The translations under genes and the position numbers were made by a program. Positions 61,312 through 64,000 of a stretch of 64,000 nt of DNA are shown one piece after another. How positions within the stretch are numbered: position 1 is the first letter of the stretch; every line of letters starts with the position of its first letter. The notes under the pieces were generated by a model. That model did not search any database. It had not been told where the DNA came from and worked only from the letters and a program-made list of their open reading frames with translations. Source of the DNA: Prosthecobacter sp. (GTDB lineage Bacteria > Verrucomicrobiota > Verrucomicrobiia > Verrucomicrobiales > Verrucomicrobiaceae); assembly GCF_034366625.1 (NCBI RefSeq), contig NZ_JAXMIH010000016.1, positions 1 to 64,000 of the forward strand, written 5' to 3'.

Positions 61312-64000
61312 ATGCAATCCCACCGCCTCAACCTCCTGGTGCTTCTTGCCCTCAGCACGACCGCCCAGGCGCAGCCCATCGGGTTCAACAAGGACATCCG
61401 CCCCATCCTTGCCGATGCGTGCTTCCATTGCCACGGACCCGACCCGGGAACCCGCAAGGCCGGACTGCGGCTCGACACCGAGGCGGGATTCTTCACCGCG
61501 AAGAAGGGCGAGGAGCCAACCGTCATCAAAGGTCAGCCGGACAAGAGCGCCCTTTTCCAACGCCTGCTCTCCACCGACGAGGATGAAGTGATGCCCCCAC
61601 CGGAGTCGCACAAAGAGATCAAACCGGCGCAGATCGTCCTCATCAAGGAATGGATCGCCCAAGGTGCCCCGTGGCAGCCGCATTGGTCGCTGATCCAGCC
61701 TCAGCGCGGTGCAGAACCTGCCGTCAAAGACAAAACCTGGGTGAAGACGCCCGTGGATCGCTTTGTGCTTTCCAAACTGGAAGCGACAGGCCTCAAGCCC
61801 GCACCGGAGGCTGATGCGCACGCGCTCATTCGTCGTGTGAGTCTCGACCTCACCGGTCTGCCGCCTTCGCCGGAGTTGGTGAAGCGTTATGCCACGGCGG
61901 AAAAGCTCACGGACGCTCAACTCAGCGCGCTCGCTGATGAACTCATGAAGTCGTCGGCCTACGGCGAACATCGCGCCCGCTACTGGCTGGATGCGGCGCG
62001 TTACGGTGACTCCCACGGGCTGCACTTTGACAAACCCCGCGAGATGTGGCCCTACCGCGACTGGGTGGTGAAGGCCTTCAATCGCAACCAGCCTTTCGAT
62101 CAGTTCACCATCGAGCAGATCGCAGGAGATTTGCTGCCTAAGCCAACCGAAGACCAACTCGTCGCCACTGGATTCCAGCGCTGCAACATCACCACGAATG
62201 AAGGCGGCACGATTGATGAAGAAAATGTCGCCAACTACGCAGCGGACCGCGTGCAGACGATGGGCTGGGTCTATTTCGGCCTCACCACGAACTGCTCGCA
62301 GTGCCACGATCATAAGTTCGACCCAATCACACAGCGCGACTACTACTCGATGGCCGCGTTCTTCCGCAACACAACGCAGAAAGCCAAGGACGGCAACGTG
62401 AAGGACGGCCTCGGCCCCATCCTCGTTCTGCCAACTGACAAAGATCGCCCACGTTGGACCGCCTTGCCCACCGAGATCGCCGCAGCGAAAACGAAGCAGA
62501 CGGAGTCTCGCAACGGAGCTAAACCGAAGTTTGATCAATGGCTCGCCAGCGCGAAGCCAGAGGATCTCGACAAAGATGTGCCAACCAAAGGCATCGTCGC
62601 TCATGTGCCGCTGAATGAAGGCGTTGGCAGTGAAGTCACCGGCAATTGCGGTGCCACAAAGAAATTCAAAGCCACTGGCGAAGTCTCCTGGAAGCCCGAT
62701 GGCAAACTCGGACCCGCACCCGTGATGAAATCCGGTGGCACCTTTGAGATCGGCGACGTGGCTGACTTTGAAAAGGATCACGCATTCAGCTACGGCGCAT
62801 GGGTTCGCGCAGGCCGCGCTGGGGTCTTCGGTGGCATCCTTGCCCGCATGGATGAGAAAGGTGATTACCGCGGATGGGATCTCTTTCAAAACGACACCAA
62901 GCTCAGCGTCCACATCGTCAGCAAATGGCCCGATGACGCGATCAAAGTCACCACCGCCAAGCCCGCGCTGAGGCCCAATGTGTGGCAGCACGTCTTCGTC
63001 ACCTATGACGGCAAAGGTAAAGCCGGCGGCGTGCGCATCTTCGTCAATGGCGAAGACACGCCTGTGAAAGCCGAAACCAACGCGCTCAAAGGCAGCATCA
63101 AGACCACGACGCCCACACGCATCGGCCAGCGCAGCCACACGCAGATCTTCACGGATGGCGGCGTGCAGGACGTGCGCATCTATGACCGCCAGCTCACCGT
63201 TGCTGAAGTGATGACCCTATCCAAAGTCGGCCCGCTGCGCGCCATGCTCACGGCCAAGAAACAGGGTCCGAAACAACAAGAGGCACTGTTTGAGCACTAC
63301 CTCGTCACACGCGATGCCGCGTATCAGACTGCTTTGTCGCAAACCAACAAGCTGACTGCCGAACAGGACGCCATCAAGGCCCGCAGCCCCATCACCCACA
63401 TCCAGGAGGAGAAGATGGACGCCAAACCCATGGCCAACATCCTCATGCGCGGTGCCTATGACAAAGTCGGCGAGCAGGTCGATGCCGCCGTGCCAGCTTC
63501 ACTCGGCAAACTGGCTCCGAATGCCCCGAAGAACCGTCTCGGCCTCGCGCAATGGCTTGTTGCTGCGGATAATCCGCTCACGGCACGCGTCACTGTAAAC
63601 CGCTTCTGGCAGGAACTCTTTGGCGCAGGCATCGTGAAGACCAGCGACGACTTCGGCATCATGGGCAGTGCTCCCACGCATCCCGAATTGCTCGACTGGC
63701 TCGCTGTCGAGTTCCGTGAGAGCGGCTGGGATGTGAAGCGCTTATTCAAGATGCTCATCACCTCCGCCGCCTATCGTCAGGCCACGCTCATCACACCCGA
63801 GAAGATCGAAAAAGATCGCGATAACATGCTGCTCTCACGCGGTCCGCGCTTCCGCATGGATGCCGAGATGATTCGCGACTATGCCCTCGCCGCCAGCGGC
63901 ACGCTCTCGCCCCGCATGGGCGGCCCCGGCACCATGCCGTATCAGCCGGAAAACATCTGGGAAGTCGTCGGCCTCGGCACAGAGAAATACACGCAGGACA
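61312..64000 (+). CDS. PSCyt1/DUF1549/LamG/DUF1553 secreted cytochrome c protein, 3' part outside window
   Basis: The first 896 codons of a large secreted protein (signal MQSHRLNLLVLLALSTTAQA). Order seen: PSCyt1 heme domain with ACFHCHGPDPGTRKAGLRLD (about residue 37), DUF1549 region (about 140-350; LIRRVSLDLTGLPPSPE, ARYWLDAARYGDSHG, NCSQCHDHKFDPI), a LamG-like beta-sandwich (about 425-640; FSYGAWVRAGRAG, WQHVFVTYDGKG), and the start of DUF1553 (about 740 on; LAQWLVAADNPLTARVTVNRFWQELFG). This is a hallmark family of Planctomycetes and Verrucomicrobia, thought to act on sulfated or complex polysaccharides. It usually pairs with a DUF1501 gene, which would lie beyond the window. Confidence 0.93.
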   Translation, partial: MQSHRLNLLVLLALSTTAQAQPIGFNKDIRPILADACFHCHGPDPGTRKAGLRLDTEAGFFTAKKGEEPTVIKGQPDKSALFQRLLSTDEDEVMPPPESHKEIKPAQIVLIKEWIAQGAPWQPHWSLIQPQRGAEPAVKDKTWVKTPVDRFVLSKLEATGLKPAPEADAHALIRRVSLDLTGLPPSPELVKRYATAEKLTDAQLSALADELMKSSAYGEHRARYWLDAARYGDSHGLHFDKPREMWPYRDWVVKAFNRNQPFDQFTIEQIAGDLLPKPTEDQLVATGFQRCNITTNEGGTIDEENVANYAADRVQTMGWVYFGLTTNCSQCHDHKFDPITQRDYYSMAAFFRNTTQKAKDGNVKDGLGPILVLPTDKDRPRWTALPTEIAAAKTKQTESRNGAKPKFDQWLASAKPEDLDKDVPTKGIVAHVPLNEGVGSEVTGNCGATKKFKATGEVSWKPDGKLGPAPVMKSGGTFEIGDVADFEKDHAFSYGAWVRAGRAGVFGGILARMDEKGDYRGWDLFQNDTKLSVHIVSKWPDDAIKVTTAKPALRPNVWQHVFVTYDGKGKAGGVRIFVNGEDTPVKAETNALKGSIKTTTPTRIGQRSHTQIFTDGGVQDVRIYDRQLTVAEVMTLSKVGPLRAMLTAKKQGPKQQEALFEHYLVTRDAAYQTALSQTNKLTAEQDAIKARSPITHIQEEKMDAKPMANILMRGAYDKVGEQVDAAVPASLGKLAPNAPKNRLGLAQWLVAADNPLTARVTVNRFWQELFGAGIVKTSDDFGIMGSAPTHPELLDWLAVEFRESGWDVKRLFKMLITSAAYRQATLITPEKIEKDRDNMLLSRGPRFRMDAEMIRDYALAASGTLSPRMGGPGTMPYQPENIWEVVGLGTEKYTQD

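Noticed and set aside
61294-63138. A 614-codon minus-strand frame opposite the PSCyt1 protein
   Set aside because: Shadow of the long conserved plus-strand gene; no recognisable motif.
1-64000. tRNA, rRNA or insertion sequences
   Set aside because: No T-loop-like GTTCGAATC in non-coding DNA with a cloverleaf, no rRNA motifs and no transposase domain were seen by eye; a tRNAscan or Rfam search would settle it.

Overview
The window is GC-rich, densely packed bacterial DNA that reads as a member of the Verrucomicrobiota (Verrucomicrobiales, Prosthecobacter-like). Evidence: two planctomycete/verrucomicrobial-type heme proteins (a PVC-type dehydrogenase with C-terminal CxxCH at 11442-13898 and a PSCyt1/DUF1549/LamG/DUF1553 protein at 61312-64000), a DUF1111 di-heme protein, a giant PQQ-propeller protein, many short secreted proteins and lipoproteins, and Gram-negative envelope genes (lpxD). 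The genus is inference. I saw no rRNA, tRNA, CRISPR array, prophage or insertion sequence.

Layout. 1-5402: a Cre-type envelope-stress locus on the minus strand (unknown secreted protein, creD, creB, creC), followed by the start of an FMN-domain-less sulfite reductase flavoprotein; an array of TTCAT/TTCAC boxes lies just before the first gene. 5577-11301: a complete minus-strand cbb3 oxidase operon (ccoS, fused ccoNO, ccoQ, mono-heme ccoP, ccoG, a FixH-like stub, a TauE/SafE-like membrane protein). 11442-18105: PVC heme dehydrogenase, YiiX-like lipoprotein, esterase, 3D-domain lipoprotein, rarA. 18205-21192: Rrf2 regulator abutting a YeiH-type exporter, then a tandem duplication holding two repeat-rich lipoproteins and a decayed second copy of the yeiH 5' end. 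21325-30956: FAD oxidoreductase, rmuC, flavin reductase, glcDF, manA, a small lipoprotein, hisD. 31090-38840: unknown envelope proteins, uvrA with an overlapping ABC ATPase, VF530-type protein, LprI-like protein. 38904-45063: co-directional PQQ/methyltransferase fusion, M20 amidohydrolase, NlpC/P60-like protein. 45157-49015: polX, then desaturase-lpxD. 49106-52609: potABC-elyC polyamine transport operon without potD. 52696-64000: pseudokinase, DUF1111 protein, DUF3147 membrane protein, Gfo/Idh/MocA oxidoreductase, small secreted protein, TIM-barrel isomerase, secreted serpin, amidase, PSCyt1 protein running off the end.

How it fits together. The picture is an aerobic or microaerobic heterotroph with low-oxygen respiration (cbb3), glycolate oxidation (GlcDF), polyamine uptake, DNA repair (UvrA, RarA, RmuC, PolX) and a large secreted enzyme set. 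Convergent gene ends are often marked by short perfect hairpins, and several palindromic or heptameric repeats sit at gene ends, one inside the glcF 3' end and one inside uvrA. The most unusual items are the putative CreB box array with its unknown partner gene, the duplication with the NYNSDPP-repeat lipoproteins, the pseudokinase, the propeller/methyltransferase fusion and the secreted serpin.
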